Counted from the first letter of the stretch, positions 10,043-21,064 are shown. The stretch: DNA of 64,000 nt from Citrobacter sp. 18056 (GCA_902706235.1 CACSJR010000013.1:1-64000); one strand, 5' to 3'. The notes: a model not told the origin generated them from the sequence alone. Program-made: numbers and translations.

Positions 10043-10695
10043 TGACTTGTTAACGACTCCGCATTACACAGGCCATGGCGAATTGCCAGGTGAGTCAGCT
10101 CGACATCGCCATGAATGTTTAATTTGCTAAACATACGATAACGATAGCTGTTCACCGTTTTTGGGCTGAGATTCAGTTGTTCAGAAATCTCAGTCACCTT
10201 CTGACCTTTGGTGATCATCAGCATAATCTGCAATTCACGTTCAGACAAACTGGCGAATGGGGATTCCGTCGATTTGGGCTCAATTTGACTCAGCGCCATT
10301 TGCTGAGCGATGTCTGATGCGATGTAACGCTGACCAGCAAACACGGAGCGGATGGCGTTCACCACTTCCTGTGGTGCGGCACCTTTGCTCAGATAGCCTG
10401 AGGCCCCTGCTTGCATCACTTTTGCTGGCAGCGGATTTTCCGTGTGAACGGTTAACATGATGACTCGAGTATCGGTGGTGGAGCGCGCAATCTTGCGTGT
10501 GGCTTCCAGCCCGCCAATACCTGGCATATTCATGTCCATAAGCACGACGTCAACTGGGTTTGCACGGCACCATTTCACCGCATCTTCACCACAACAGACT
10601 TCACCAACAACTTTGATACCCTTTATATCTTCGAGAATGCGTCGTATCCCTGCGCGCACTAGTTCGTGGTCATCAACAAGGAGGATGTTGATCAA
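10039..10695 (-). CDS. uvrY: Response regulator UvrY (GacA family)
   Basis: This is the response regulator of the BarA-UvrY system, which activates csrB and csrC transcription and so controls CsrA, central carbon metabolism, biofilm and motility. The receiver domain (about 1-120) has the acidic pair DD at 8-9 and the phospho-acceptor D54 in [10 protein letters not shown] LuxR-type helix-turn-helix (about 145-205, [16 protein letters not shown]) follows. Length 218 residues, as in E. coli. It is the first gene of uvrY-uvrC-pgsA. Confidence 0.97.
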   Translation of the reverse strand: MINILLVDDHELVRAGIRRILEDIKGIKVVGEVCCGEDAVKWCRANPVDVVLMDMNMPGIGGLEATRKIARSTTDTRVIMLTVHTENPLPAKVMQAGASGYLSKGAAPQEVVNAIRSVFAGQRYIASDIAQQMALSQIEPKSTESPFASLSERELQIMLMITKGQKVTEISEQLNLSPKTVNSYRYRMFSKLNIHGDVELTHLAIRHGLCNAESLTSQ

Positions 10696-11151
10696 AGGAA
10701 TAATCTCCAGAATAGGGATAACGCAACTGCCTCTAAATTCGCGTCCATATTAACGGGTTTTATCTCGACAATGAAAGGTAAAAGATGTCTCGTTTAAGAT
10801 TTTACTTGGGTTTCTGGAAATTAGAATTTACATTTACTGGAAACATCCACAAAACAGTCAGATACGACAACCTTGTTTTTAAACACTTGCCTTCAAAAAC
10901 TTCCGGATAACACTGCGTTTTACAAAGATGATAAATACACTCTCAAAAATGTAACAACAATTAACGGAGCGTGAACCAGCAAGAAACAAATAAGCATCAG
11001 GCGCTTTCTTGTACGCGCTTAATATGTGTAAGCACCTCAGATCAGAGGACAAAAATCCTGCACTCCCGTTTTGACTGTTCCCTGTGGTATACTGCGCGAC
11101 CTTTACTGAAACACCCCCGCGTATGCGCGCTGAAATCCAACGAGGAAATAG
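10696..11151. other. Intergenic region between uvrY and yecF
   Basis: This 456-base AT-rich gap lies between divergent genes and must hold both promoters. For yecF, an extended -10 sequence TGTGGTATACT is present at 11083-11093 without a good -35. I see no convincing coding sequence. For uvrY no single promoter stands out by eye. Confidence 0.55.
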
Positions 11152-11376
11152 ATGAGCACTCCTGATTTTTCCACTGCTGAAAATAATCAACAATTGTCCC
11201 AGGAAGTTTCTTGCCTGAAAGCGTTACTGACGCTGATGCTGCAGGCGATGGGTCAAGCAGACGCAGGGCGCGTGATTCTTAAAATGGAAAAGCAAATCAC
11301 GCAGATGGAAGATGAAGCTCAGGCGGCCGTATTTTCCAGTACCGTTAAGCAAATTAAACAAGCTTACCGCCAGTGA
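11152..11376 (+). CDS. yecF: Conserved small protein YecF (DUF2594)
   Basis: A 74-residue cytoplasmic protein nearly identical to E. coli YecF ([11 protein letters not shown] at the N-terminus, KQIKQAYRQ at the C-terminus), with predicted helical character and no membrane segment. The molecular function is not known to me. The start has GAGGAAATAG in front. It lies between uvrY and sdiA as in E. coli and ends in a strong shared hairpin. Confidence 0.92.
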   Translation: MSTPDFSTAENNQQLSQEVSCLKALLTLMLQAMGQADAGRVILKMEKQITQMEDEAQAAVFSSTVKQIKQAYRQ

Positions 11377-11383
11377 TTCAATG

Positions 11384-11411
11384 CCAGCTGCGATTCATCG
11401 CAGCTGGTTTC
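11384..11411. terminator. Hairpin between convergent yecF and sdiA
   Basis: Ten-base perfect arms, CCAGCTGCGA (11384-11393) and TCGCAGCTGG (11398-11407), with loop TTCA are followed by TTT only. It is placed between two converging genes and probably serves as a bidirectional stop. Confidence 0.65.
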
Positions 11412-11425
11412 GCATTGAGCTGCGG

Positions 11426-12148
11426 TCAGATAATCCCTATCGCTGCAGCATAACAGGCAATCTGCGTTTTGTTTGGCGCGTTAAATTTCTTCTGCATATT
11501 CTTCTGATGGAAATTCACCGTATTCTCGGATATCGACAAGATTATCGATATTTCCGCTGAGGTCTTCCCTTCCGCCGTCCACTTCAGAATTTCCAGTTCG
11601 CGCTTACTGAATTTCATTTCCGGCGCCGTCACCATCGTATCTTCCATTCGCACCAGCGCAGAAAGACTGAACTCCATCAACGTTTGCAGCCGCATTTCAG
11701 TTTCATCGTCTGATAACGGGTTAGCCTGGTTGCGCTGTCGTGATACCGATAAAAAACCGAGCGCACGATTAGGCAGCATCAACGATTGGGTTATTCCTCG
11801 ACGTAAGCCGTGGGCACGCGCCGCGTCCCAGAAAGCCGGCGTTTCGCTGAATAAGCGATCGCTCCACGGCAGATGCCCGTTGCGGTAATTTTCGGCTTTC
11901 AACACCGGATCGATGGTGAAATAATTTTCGGCCTGGTAATGGTCCATCCATGCTTTGGGATAAGTGGTGTGCAAGGAGAGTTTTGGACGGGTGAAGGGAA
12001 CCGGATGGCGCACGCAAAGGGCGAACCAGTCATATTCCAGTAAGTGAGTTTGCTGTTGCAAAATGGCATAGACCTGGTCATTTGCTGTGGCAGACTGAAA
12101 TTGGTGCGATATATCCTTCCGCCACTGAAAAAAATTGATGTCCCTCAT
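11426..12148 (-). CDS. sdiA: LuxR-type quorum-sensing regulator SdiA
   Basis: SdiA binds N-acyl-homoserine lactones made by other bacteria and regulates transcription. The autoinducer-binding domain covers about residues 1-170 (DYD-type pocket at EYDWFALC, then PFTRPK). The LuxR helix-turn-helix follows (KRELEILKWTAEGKTSAEI and SISENTVNFHQKNMQKK). The start chosen, ATG 12148 (MRDINFFQW), gives 240 residues, the E. coli length; an upstream ATG at 12205 would add 19 residues with no family counterpart. No luxI-type synthase is present in the window, so this is the usual eavesdropping receptor. Confidence 0.95.
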   Translation of the reverse strand: MRDINFFQWRKDISHQFQSATANDQVYAILQQQTHLLEYDWFALCVRHPVPFTRPKLSLHTTYPKAWMDHYQAENYFTIDPVLKAENYRNGHLPWSDRLFSETPAFWDAARAHGLRRGITQSLMLPNRALGFLSVSRQRNQANPLSDDETEMRLQTLMEFSLSALVRMEDTMVTAPEMKFSKRELEILKWTAEGKTSAEISIILSISENTVNFHQKNMQKKFNAPNKTQIACYAAAIGII

Positions 12149-12402
12149 ACCTGACGAAAAAACTCCTGAGTGATAATCATTCCTATGAATGCAACAAGCT
12201 AACACATAACCATTATTTATATATAAAAAATATCCTTTTCCGCAGAAATAAACTGAAACACTCGGTTTTCACATGACAATCAAGGGGATGAGCAGAATTT
12301 CTTACGATACGGAGCGCGATAGGTGGCGTTTCGAAAGGGAAACTTAAGTTGAGTTTCTGACGGACAGGAATACGTGGCCCGGCGTTACCAGGCCACAGAG
12401 GG

Positions 12403-13155
12403 TTACTGCATGAGGAATTTTTCGAGGAACTGGCGAGTGCGCGGCTGCTGTGGGTTAGCAAACAGCGATTTGGCGTCGCCCTGCTCCACGATCCGGCCTT
12501 GATCCATGAAAATGGCGCGATCGGCGACGTCGCGCGCAAAGCTCATTTCGTGGGTCACGATCACCATCGTGCGCTTCTCCTGGGCCAGTTGGCGAATGGT
12601 GCTTAACACCTCACCCACCAGCTCCGGGTCCAGCGCGGAAGTCGGTTCATCAAACAGGATGACGTCCGGACGCATGGCCAACGCTCGGGCAATGGCCACG
12701 CGCTGCTGCTGCCCGCCGGATAAGCGACGCGGGTAGCTGGTTTCTTTACCCGACAGCCCCACTTTCGCCAGCAGTTCGCGCGCCAGCGTGGTCGCTTCGC
12801 TTTTGCTTTCCCCTTTGACGATAACCGGCCCTTCAATGATGTTCTCCATCACCGTACGGTGCGGGAACAGATTGAAGCTCTGGAACACGAATCCGACATG
12901 CTGACGTAAGCTGCGAATCAGCCCTTTTTGCTGACTCAGCGGACGCGTGGCGTCGATGGTGATGTCCCCCACCCGAATAGTGCCGCTTTCCGGCTGTTCC
13001 AGCAGGTTGATGCTGCGCAGCAGCGTGGTTTTTCCCGAGCCGCTCGGCCCGATAATCGCCACCACTTCGCCCTCTTTCACTTCCAGATCGATCCCGTGCA
13101 GCACCGTCTGACCGTGGAATTTTTTGACCAGGTTTTTAACGTCGATAGCACTCAT
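12403..13155 (-). CDS. tcyN: L-cystine ABC transporter, ATP-binding protein
   Basis: This is the ATPase of the TcyJLN (FliY-YecSC) cystine importer. Walker A GPSGSGKTT is at about residues 36-44, the signature LSGGQQQRVAIARAL near 145, and Walker B VILFDEPTSALD near 165, followed by the switch histidine in VIVTHEMSFA. The 250 residues match E. coli YecC. Its ATG overlaps the tcyL stop by 4 bases, so the two are translationally coupled. Confidence 0.96.
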   Translation of the reverse strand: MSAIDVKNLVKKFHGQTVLHGIDLEVKEGEVVAIIGPSGSGKTTLLRSINLLEQPESGTIRVGDITIDATRPLSQQKGLIRSLRQHVGFVFQSFNLFPHRTVMENIIEGPVIVKGESKSEATTLARELLAKVGLSGKETSYPRRLSGGQQQRVAIARALAMRPDVILFDEPTSALDPELVGEVLSTIRQLAQEKRTMVIVTHEMSFARDVADRAIFMDQGRIVEQGDAKSLFANPQQPRTRQFLEKFLMQ

Positions 13156-13820
13156 TTCGGGTCACGCTCCTGGCGGTTCAGCTGGTTTTCGAAGTAGTTC
13201 TGCAACGCGGACAGCACCGTCGCCATCACCCAGTAAATCAGCGATGCGGCCAGGTACATGGTGAACACTTCCAGCGTGCGCGAGGTGATGAGCTGCGCCT
13301 GACGGAACAGTTCCGGTACCTGAATGGTGGCCGCCAGCGAGGTGTCTTTCACCAGGCTAATGAAGCTGTTCGACAGCGGCGGCAGCGCTACGCGTGCAGC
13401 CTGCGGCAGGATCGCGCGACGCAGCGTCTGCCACGGCGTCATACCGATACTCGCCGCCGCTTCCCACTGACCTTTATCAATCGAGGAAATTGCCGCGCGC
13501 AGCGTTTCAGAGGTATACGCCGCGGTGTTGAGCGACAGGCCAATCATCGCCGCCGGAATCGGATCCAGCTCGATACCAAACTGCGGCAGACCGTAATAGA
13601 TCATGAACAGTTGGGCGATAAGCGGCGTACCGCGGAAAATCGAGGTGTAAAAACGGGCAATCCAGCGCACCGGCCCGATGGCAGACATGCGCATCAGCGC
13701 CAGGATAAAACCCAGCACCAGGCCGAAGAACATCCCGCCAATACTCAGCTGTAGCGTGAACACTGCCCCTTTTAACAAATAAGGCAGCGAGTCGATAACC
13801 AGTTGGATACTTTCTTGCAT
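13152..13820 (-). CDS. tcyL: L-cystine ABC transporter, permease
   Basis: This is the membrane subunit of the TcyJLN cystine importer and belongs to the polar amino acid permease family. It has about five hydrophobic helices and the EAA loop EAAASIGMTPWQTLRRAILPQA near residues 138-159, which docks on TcyN. The 222 residues match E. coli YecS. It sits between dcyD and tcyN, 12 bases after dcyD, so importer and D-cysteine catabolism are probably co-transcribed. Confidence 0.96.
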   Translation of the reverse strand: MQESIQLVIDSLPYLLKGAVFTLQLSIGGMFFGLVLGFILALMRMSAIGPVRWIARFYTSIFRGTPLIAQLFMIYYGLPQFGIELDPIPAAMIGLSLNTAAYTSETLRAAISSIDKGQWEAAASIGMTPWQTLRRAILPQAARVALPPLSNSFISLVKDTSLAATIQVPELFRQAQLITSRTLEVFTMYLAASLIYWVMATVLSALQNYFENQLNRQERDPK

Positions 13821-13832
13821 TATGGCTTCTTT

Positions 13833-14896
<1,064 letters not shown>

Positions 14897-14909
14897 AAGC
14901 GATGCGGTG

Positions 14910-15710
14910 TTATTTGGTGACGTCAGCGCCGAACCATTTTTCAGACAGCGCTTTCAGGCTACCGTCTTTCTGCATGTCCGCAATGGCGGCATCGATGGCT
15001 TTCAGCATCTCTTCGTTGCCCTTACGCAGCGCAACACCAGACTCCTGACGGGAGAACGCTTCACCGGTGACGGCCAGCGTATTGTTGGTTTTCTTCACCA
15101 GATCCAACGCCGCCAGACGGTCAACCAGAATCGCATCGATACGGCCTACGCGCAGATCCTGATATTTAGTCGGGTCATCATCATAGGTACGCACGTCCAC
15201 GCCCTGCACGTTCTGACGCAGCCACTCTTCATAGTTGGTGCCCAGACCCACGCCGACTTTTTTGCCTTTCAGGTCAGCCGCGGTCTTGATAACACCTTCG
15301 TTGCCTTTTTTCACCAGCGCCTGAACACCGGACACGGTATACGGCGTGGAGAAGTCATATTTCTGCTTACGCACGTCAGAAATGGTGACCTGGTTAATGA
15401 CCACGTCGATACGTTTGGAATCCAGCGAGGCCAGCATCCCGTCCCATTTGGTCGGTTTCAGGTCCGCTTTTACGCCCAGATGCTTCGCCAGCTCCTGCGC
15501 AAATTCCACTTCAAACCCGGTCAGTTTGCCGTCATCGCCCTGGAAGCTGAACGGAGGATAGGTGCCTTCCAGGCCAACGCGCAGTGAACCGCGCTCTTTA
15601 ACCTGATTCAGCAAGTTTTCCGCTGCGAAGGTTTTCACGCTTGCCCCGGCGACCAGCGCCACGGCCATCATTCCCATCAGAGCCTGACGGCCCATAAATG
15701 CTAATTTCAT
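14910..15710 (-). CDS. tcyJ: L-cystine-binding periplasmic protein (FliY/TcyJ)
   Basis: This is the solute-binding protein of the TcyJLN importer, known also as FliY. The signal peptide covers about residues 1-29 (GVAV-like core MMAVALVAGASVKTFA, then AENLL). The type-3 solute-binding domain follows, with RVGLEGTYPPFSF, GFEVEFAQELAK and GKKVGVGLGTNYE typical of cystine-binding proteins. The start at 15710 gives 266 residues, the E. coli length; an upstream in-frame ATG at 15788 would bury the signal peptide. It lies after fliZ, as in the E. coli fliAZY arrangement. Confidence 0.95.
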   Translation of the reverse strand: MKLAFMGRQALMGMMAVALVAGASVKTFAAENLLNQVKERGSLRVGLEGTYPPFSFQGDDGKLTGFEVEFAQELAKHLGVKADLKPTKWDGMLASLDSKRIDVVINQVTISDVRKQKYDFSTPYTVSGVQALVKKGNEGVIKTAADLKGKKVGVGLGTNYEEWLRQNVQGVDVRTYDDDPTKYQDLRVGRIDAILVDRLAALDLVKKTNNTLAVTGEAFSRQESGVALRKGNEEMLKAIDAAIADMQKDGSLKALSEKWFGADVTK

Positions 15711-15794
15711 CATTCCCCCGAAAATTCGAATTTTTTGCAGTGTAAGACGTTTGGGAAAAACAGCTAATACCCGTCCGTTATAAGCCATTCAAAT

Positions 15795-16343
15795 TTAATA
15801 TAACTCAGAGGTTGCCTGATACGCGAACGTCTGCTGGCCCACCGCCAGCCGCCGGTTTTTGAATTGCGAATACTTTCGCAGCGCGATGCGGTAGTTATTG
15901 GTGCTGGTCTGCGGGAGCCACGGCGCGAGATTTTCGTCCGCTTCACCCTCGAGAAGCTCACGGTCGATTTTCAGGGCCGAAAGATGATTGCCAAGGCGAC
16001 GCAGGCGCACGACATATTCGCGCACAGTGCCCGGGCTCATGTCGGTTTGTTCGAACAGATACTGTTTAAAGCCGAGGATATCGAAGAAGTCGCTCTGCGT
16101 TTTGCAGTGCAGGTCGCCGCAGAAACGGCACAGCGCGACCCACTCGCGGCGCTCCTGCAGCCAGTCGGCTTCGTCCATTAAGGTATCGAGGCGGGAAATG
16201 GCGATTTTGTTGACGATTTCCCCGCTGCGCACAAGCGTAATGCGATCGAGCATTTTGTGGCAGTGGGCACAATGCGTCTGGCTGTGTTTAAAGTCTTTAA
16301 GATAGCGGCTTAAAGGCCGTCTTTTTACCTGCTGCACCGTCAT
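15795..16343 (-). CDS. fliZ: FliZ, flagellar regulator and antagonist of sigma-S
   Basis: In E. coli FliZ binds DNA at sigma-S type promoters and favours the motile state over the curli/biofilm state. The N-terminal half has paired cysteines (CAHCHK and CRFCGDLHC). The C-terminal half resembles the SAM-like core-binding domain of tyrosine recombinases (TSTNNYRIALRKYSQF). Length 182 residues, against 183 in E. coli. The very C-terminus differs, as is common in this protein. It is 52 bases downstream of fliA and co-transcribed with it. Confidence 0.94.
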   Translation of the reverse strand: MTVQQVKRRPLSRYLKDFKHSQTHCAHCHKMLDRITLVRSGEIVNKIAISRLDTLMDEADWLQERREWVALCRFCGDLHCKTQSDFFDILGFKQYLFEQTDMSPGTVREYVVRLRRLGNHLSALKIDRELLEGEADENLAPWLPQTSTNNYRIALRKYSQFKNRRLAVGQQTFAYQATSELY

Positions 16344-16395
16344 GATAACTCCTGGTAGTCAATGCTATGTGCGGCATTACTCCAGGTGCGACGGC

Positions 16396-17127
16396 TTAAC
16401 CGCCTTCCTGGTACCGACCCAGTTTTGTTCGCAAACGCTTGATGGCCTGGCTGTGAAGCTGACTGACGCGCGACTCTCCCACTTCCAGCACCGCGCCAAT
16501 CTCTTTCAGATTGAGCTCTTCCTGGTAGTAGAGCGTCAGCACCAGCTGCTCACGTTCCGGTAACGCTTCAATTGCGTCCATCACGCGCTGACGCAGGTTG
16601 CCTTCCATCAGTTGATGGAGCGGGTTCTCCTGTTGATTCTCTTCAGTCACCAGCTCGATACTGTCGCCGTGCTCTTCCCGCCACTCGTCGTAGGAGAAAA
16701 TCTGGCTGTTATTGGTATCCAGCAGCATCTGTCGATACTCTTCAACAGCAATGCCAAGACGTTGAGCGACTTCTGTTTCCGTCGCATTGCGTCCCAGCTC
16801 CTGTTCCAGTTGACCCATCGCCTGCGCCACTTCTCGGGCATTGCGGCGGACGCTGCGCGGCACCCAATCGCGGCTGCGCAATTCGTCCAGCATCGCGCCA
16901 CGTATGCGCTGAACTGCATAGGTGGTAAATGCCGTGCCTTGCAGAGCATCGTAACGTTCGACGGCATTCAATAACCCAATGCCGCCCGCCTGAAGCAGAT
17001 CGTCCAGTTCCACGCTCGCGGGCAGGCGCACCTGAAGGCGCAATGCTTCGTGTCGCACCAAAGGGACATAACGCTGCCACAGCGAGTGTTTATCCATTAC
17101 ACCTTCAGCGGTATAGAGTGAATTCAC
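16396..17127 (-). CDS. fliA: Flagellar sigma factor sigma-28
   Basis: FliA directs RNA polymerase to class 3 flagellar and chemotaxis promoters and is held by FlgM until the hook is complete. Region 2 (LDDLLQAGGIGLLNAVERYD, then FTTYAVQRIRGAMLDELR), region 3 and region 4 (LPEREQLVLTLYYQEELNLKEIG with helix-turn-helix GESRVSQLHSQAIKRLR) are all present. Length 243 residues, four more than E. coli, from a short C-terminal extension. The start MNSLYTAEGVMDKHS is the E. coli one. Sigma-28 sites upstream of fliC, fliD and probably fliA show its targets. Confidence 0.96.
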   Translation of the reverse strand: MNSLYTAEGVMDKHSLWQRYVPLVRHEALRLQVRLPASVELDDLLQAGGIGLLNAVERYDALQGTAFTTYAVQRIRGAMLDELRSRDWVPRSVRRNAREVAQAMGQLEQELGRNATETEVAQRLGIAVEEYRQMLLDTNNSQIFSYDEWREEHGDSIELVTEENQQENPLHQLMEGNLRQRVMDAIEALPEREQLVLTLYYQEELNLKEIGAVLEVGESRVSQLHSQAIKRLRTKLGRYQEGG

Positions 17128-17152
17128 GATAAACAGCCCTGCAATAGTTGAG

Positions 17153-17179
17153 TTATCGGCATGATTATCCGTTTCTGGA
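17153..17179 (-). promoter_or_regulatory. Sigma-28-type promoter before fliA
   Basis: On the minus strand GCCGATAA (17160-17153) is a perfect sigma-28 -10 element. Eleven bases upstream lies TCCAGAAA, a poor -35. It suggests positive autoregulation of fliA; an FlhDC-dependent class 2 promoter is expected as well but not located. Confidence 0.5.
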
Positions 17180-17247
17180 GGGGTTTTAATCGACGGAATA
17201 GTGGCTAAAAGGGGGGGTTATTTGGCGAGTTAAGTAAAACTCTAAAA

Positions 17248-17273
17248 CAAAAAAACCCCGCCGAGGCGGGGTT
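17248..17273 (-). terminator. fliC terminator
   Basis: On the minus strand AACCCCGC, loop CTCG, GCGGGGTT is followed by a run of T (A tract at 17248-17255 on the plus strand). It lies 18 bases after the fliC stop. Confidence 0.9.
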
Positions 17274-17290
17274 GAGTAGCAAATTCAGGA

Positions 17291-18580
17291 TTAGCCCTGC
17301 AGCAGAGACAGAACCTGCTGTGGAACCTGGTTTGCTTTAGACAACACGGAGTTACCCGCCTGCTGGATGATCTGCGCTTTAGACATGTTCGACACTTCGG
17401 TCGCATAGTCGGCGTCCTGAATGCGGGACTGCGCTTCAGACAGGTTGGTGGTGGTGTTGTTCAGGTTGGTGATGGCAGAATCCAGACGGTTCTGCACCGC
17501 ACCCAGCGAAGAACGGAATTTATCAACGGATGCGATAGCTTTGTCCAGCATTGCCAGTGGGTCAGCGGAAGAAGCTCCGGCGTATGCAGACGTATTATTT
17601 GGACTGGCGATATCACCGATATCGGTATCAGCGGCCGTGCCACCGTTTGCAAGATTACCTGTAGCAGCAAGATAGTTTTTGCCCTGTACTGTTACGTAAC
17701 CAACCGCATCACCAGCGTCATCGGTGCCAACTTTAACCAATTTGCCAGTCTGCTTAGCGTCAGTAACACCATTTGCACCATCGTCATAAGTGACGTCAGT
17801 GGTATTGAGGCTTACTACACCACCAGTGGTTACAGATGCTGCATAGAAATCATCACCACTTTGAACAACATAATTACCGGTGGCGATGCCATCTTTATCT
17901 AAGACGTTATGAAGTGACAGCGATTTTGCATCAACCTTAGAGCCTGTCGCTGTAGTTAATGTCGTAGCAGCAGCATCCAAGTTAACGCTTTTTGGTGCCG
18001 TGGACCCATCACCAATCTGAGTGACTGCATCACTTACTTTTAAGGCATTACTGGTGACTGAGAAACCGTTCAGGCCCAAAGTGGAAGAGTCGATTTTCTG
18101 CAGGTCGATGTCGATGGTCTGGCCATCGTTGGCACCAACCTGAATAGACATTTTGCCGTCTTTAGCCAGTACGTTCACGCCGTTGAACTGAGTTTGACCG
18201 GATACGCGGTCAATTTCGTCCAGACGGGATTTGATTTCGTCCTGGATTGAAGACAGGTCAGAATCGGAGTTGGTGCCGGTGGTTGCCTGAACGGTCAGTT
18301 CACGCACACGCTGTAAGTTGTTGTTGATTTCGGACAGCGCGCCTTCAGCGGTCTGCGCCAGAGAGATACCGTCGTTGGCGTTACGCGCAGCCTGAGTCAG
18401 GCCCTTGATGTTAGAGGTGAAGCGGTTAGCAATCGCCTGGCCCGCCGCATCGTCTTTCGCGCTGTTGATACGCAGACCAGAAGACAGACGCTCAATGGAA
18501 GTCGACAGAGCAGACTGGTTTTTGTTGATGTTGTTCTGAGTGATCAGCGAGAGGCTGTTGGTATTGATGACTTGTGCCAT
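17291..18580 (-). CDS. fliC: Flagellin
   Basis: This is the filament subunit, exported by the flagellar type III apparatus. The conserved N-terminal D0/D1 region ([21 protein letters not shown] to about residue 175) and C-terminal D1/D0 region (from about residue 345 to VLSLLQG) frame a variable central part rich in Thr, Ala, Gly and Asp. Length 429 residues, shorter than the 498 of K-12, so the surface domain is reduced. The N-terminal part includes [11 protein letters not shown], the TLR5 region. It is transcribed alone from a sigma-28 promoter, divergent from fliD. Confidence 0.96.
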   Translation of the reverse strand: MAQVINTNSLSLITQNNINKNQSALSTSIERLSSGLRINSAKDDAAGQAIANRFTSNIKGLTQAARNANDGISLAQTAEGALSEINNNLQRVRELTVQATTGTNSDSDLSSIQDEIKSRLDEIDRVSGQTQFNGVNVLAKDGKMSIQVGANDGQTIDIDLQKIDSSTLGLNGFSVTSNALKVSDAVTQIGDGSTAPKSVNLDAAATTLTTATGSKVDAKSLSLHNVLDKDGIATGNYVVQSGDDFYAASVTTGGVVSLNTTDVTYDDGANGVTDAKQTGKLVKVGTDDAGDAVGYVTVQGKNYLAATGNLANGGTAADTDIGDIASPNNTSAYAGASSADPLAMLDKAIASVDKFRSSLGAVQNRLDSAITNLNNTTTNLSEAQSRIQDADYATEVSNMSKAQIIQQAGNSVLSKANQVPQQVLSLLQG

Positions 18581-18656
18581 GATTTCGTTTCCTGTGTTTC
18601 ACGTCTGTGGTTACGGTTTGGGTTTCCACCCGTCGGCTCAATCGCCGTCAATGTGG

Positions 18657-18683
18657 TTATCGTCGCCCTCCCCCTAACCTTTA
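18657..18683 (-). promoter_or_regulatory. Sigma-28 promoter of fliC
   Basis: On the minus strand TAAAGGTT (18683-18676), an 11-base spacer and GACGATAA (18664-18657) match TAAAGTTT-N11-GCCGATAA at 13 of 16 positions. The distance to the fliC ATG is about 75 bases. Confidence 0.88.
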
Positions 18684-18778
18684 GATTTTTTTTCACAAAC
18701 ACTGGAATAATTTTTTAGCCGCCGAAATAGTCTTCCCTGTTGCCTTTATTCCCGCCATTAAAAAAAGAAAATTAAACG

Positions 18779-18805
18779 TAAACTTTGCGCCAATCCCGCC
18801 GATAA
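18779..18805 (+). promoter_or_regulatory. Sigma-28 promoter of fliDST
   Basis: TAAACTTT (18779-18786), 11 bases, GCCGATAA (18798-18805) is a near-perfect sigma-28 promoter, 42 bases before the fliD ATG. Confidence 0.92.
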
Positions 18806-18847
18806 CCCCGGTATTCATTCTACATGTCGCTACATTAAGGAATAAAT

Positions 18848-20254
18848 ATGGCAAGTATTTCAACACTGGGAATAGGTTCGGGTCTCGATTTAAGCACCAT
18901 CCTGGATAACCTTGAAGCCGCTGAAAAAGCGACGTTGACCCCGATATCGACTCAGCAGTCTTCCTATACCGCAAAACTGAGCGGATACGGAACCTTAAAA
19001 AGCGCACTTGTTTCTTTCCAGACCGCCAACACCGCGCTGAATAAAGCCGATTTGTTCACCGCGACCACCACCAGCAGCAGCTCTTCTGCGTTCAGCGCCA
19101 CCACCACCGGCAATGCGATCGCCGGGAAATACACCATTAGCGTGTCGCAGCTGGCCCAAGCCCAGACGCTGACCACTACCGGCACCCAGGCCGACAACAA
19201 AACCGCGATTGCCAGCGCTGACAGCAGCATCACTATTCAGCAAGGCGGTGGCAAAGATCCGGTTAAGATTGATATTAGTGCTGCCAACTCTTCCCTGAGC
19301 GGCATTCGCGATGCAATTAACAAAGCCGACGCGGGCGTCAGCGCCAGTATCATCAACGTCGGTAACGGTCAGTACCGTCTGTCTCTCACCGCCAACGATA
19401 CCGGCTCTGATAACGCGATGACCATTAGCGTCAGCGGTGACAGCGCCCTGCAAAGCTTTATGGGCTACGACGCGTCCGGCAATGGCGGCATGGAAGAGTC
19501 CGTTACCGCGCAGAATGCCAAACTTAAAGTTAATAATGTCGATATCGAGAACAGCAGCAACACCATCAGTGATGCGCTGGAAGACATCACGCTGAATCTG
19601 AACGACACCACCACCGGCAACCAGACACTGACGATTGCGAAAGACACCTCAAAATCTGAAAGTGCCATTAACGCGTGGGTCACGGCGTATAACGCCTTGC
19701 AGGACACCTTCAGCTCGCTGACCAAGTACACCAAGGTCGATGCCGGAACCGATGCTCAGGACACCAGCAATGGCGCCCTGCTCGGCGACAGCACTTTGCG
19801 CACTATCCAGACCCAGCTGAAAAGCATGTTGTCCAGCTCCACCGGCAGCTCAGCGTATAAAACCCTGGCGCAGATTGGTATCACTTCTGACCCAAGCACC
19901 GGCAAACTGACCGTCGACAGCACCAAACTGGAAAGCGCGCTGAAAACCAACTCCGCAGACATCAAAGATATGTTTGTCGGCGACGGCAAAAATACCGGCA
20001 TCACCACCACCATGGGCAGCAACCTGACCAGCTGGCTCTCGACGACCGGGATTATCCAGGCGGCAACCGATGGCGTAAGTAAAACGCTGAACAACCTGAC
20101 CACTCAGTACAACGATGCCAGTGACCGTATTGATACCATGATGGCGCGTTACAAAGCCCAGTTTACCCAGCTAGACGTGATGATGAGCTCGCTGAACTCC
20201 ACCAGCAGCTATCTGACACAGCAGTTCGAATCAACTTCCAGCAGCAAAAGCTAA
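18848..20254 (+). CDS. fliD: Flagellar filament cap protein
   Basis: FliD forms the pentameric cap at the filament tip and helps flagellin assemble. It has the conserved N-terminal domain (ASISTLGIGSGLDLSTILDNLE), a Ser/Thr-rich middle and the C-terminal coiled-coil part (YNDASDRIDTMMARYKAQFTQLDVMMSSLNSTSSYLTQQF). The 468 residues match the E. coli length. It is the first gene of fliDST, divergent from fliC, with AAGGAATAA in front of the ATG. Confidence 0.96.
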   Translation: MASISTLGIGSGLDLSTILDNLEAAEKATLTPISTQQSSYTAKLSGYGTLKSALVSFQTANTALNKADLFTATTTSSSSSAFSATTTGNAIAGKYTISVSQLAQAQTLTTTGTQADNKTAIASADSSITIQQGGGKDPVKIDISAANSSLSGIRDAINKADAGVSASIINVGNGQYRLSLTANDTGSDNAMTISVSGDSALQSFMGYDASGNGGMEESVTAQNAKLKVNNVDIENSSNTISDALEDITLNLNDTTTGNQTLTIAKDTSKSESAINAWVTAYNALQDTFSSLTKYTKVDAGTDAQDTSNGALLGDSTLRTIQTQLKSMLSSSTGSSAYKTLAQIGITSDPSTGKLTVDSTKLESALKTNSADIKDMFVGDGKNTGITTTMGSNLTSWLSTTGIIQAATDGVSKTLNNLTTQYNDASDRIDTMMARYKAQFTQLDVMMSSLNSTSSYLTQQFESTSSSKS

Positions 20255-20276
20255 CTAAATACGCCCAGGAGCTAAC

Positions 20277-20687
20277 ATGTACGGCGCAAAAGGCACACAG
20301 GCCTACGCAAAAATCGGAGTCGAAAGCGCGGTAATGAGCGCGAGCCAGCAGCAGCTGGTGACTCTGCTGTTTGATGGTGCACTCAGCGCACTGGTGCGCG
20401 CGCGCCTGTTTATGCAAGACAACAACATTGAGGGGAAAGGCCTTTCCCTCTCGAAAGCCATCAACATCATCGAAAACGGCCTTAAAGTCGGGCTGGACGA
20501 GGAGAGTGACGATGAGCTTACGCAAAACCTGATTGCGCTTTACGCCTATATGGTCAGGCGTCTCTTGCAGGCTAATCTGCGTAATGAGGTGTCTGCCGTC
20601 GAAGAGGTGGAGGCCCTGCTGCGCGATATCGCTGATGCCTGGAAAGACGTTGCCCTCTCGCCCACTCTGATTCAGGACGCCGTCTAA
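20277..20687 (+). CDS. fliS: Flagellin export chaperone FliS
   Basis: FliS binds the C-terminal D0 segment of flagellin in the cytosol and prevents early polymerisation. The N-terminal [35 protein letters not shown] is the family signature, and the rest is helical. The 136 residues match E. coli. It starts 22 bases after fliD behind CCAGGAGC, and its stop overlaps the fliT ATG (TAATG). Confidence 0.96.
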   Translation: MYGAKGTQAYAKIGVESAVMSASQQQLVTLLFDGALSALVRARLFMQDNNIEGKGLSLSKAINIIENGLKVGLDEESDDELTQNLIALYAYMVRRLLQANLRNEVSAVEEVEALLRDIADAWKDVALSPTLIQDAV

Positions 20688-21064
20688 TGAGCCCTGCACC
20701 GCACCTCTATAGCCTGTACCAGCAGCTGCTTGACCGAAGCCTCGTCATGCTGCGATTTGCCACAGAAGGACAATGGGACGAACTGATTGCCTGTGAAATG
20801 GAGTATGTCAGTGCGGTGCAAAAACTGGCAGAAATAACGCAACAAACGGAGCCGTCGGCCGTCATCCAGGATCAGCTGCGCCCGGTGCTGCGTTCGATCC
20901 TCGACAATGAAACCGAGGTCAAACGCCTGCTGCAGGCGCGAATGGAGGAGCTGGCAAAACTGGTTGGCCAGTCCACCATTCAAAAATCGGTCCTCACCAC
21001 CTACGGCAAACAAGGCGGTCACGTTCTGGTGCCGCAGGGATCCCGCGACACGCCAACCAACTGA
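20687..21064 (+). CDS. fliT: Flagellar chaperone FliT
   Basis: FliT is the export chaperone for FliD and, when free, binds FlhDC and lowers class 2 expression. It is a small helical protein ([25 protein letters not shown]). Length 125 residues, close to the 121 of E. coli. The ATG overlaps the fliS stop by one base, so it is translated by coupling. It is the last gene of fliDST. Confidence 0.94.
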   Translation: MSPAPHLYSLYQQLLDRSLVMLRFATEGQWDELIACEMEYVSAVQKLAEITQQTEPSAVIQDQLRPVLRSILDNETEVKRLLQARMEELAKLVGQSTIQKSVLTTYGKQGGHVLVPQGSRDTPTN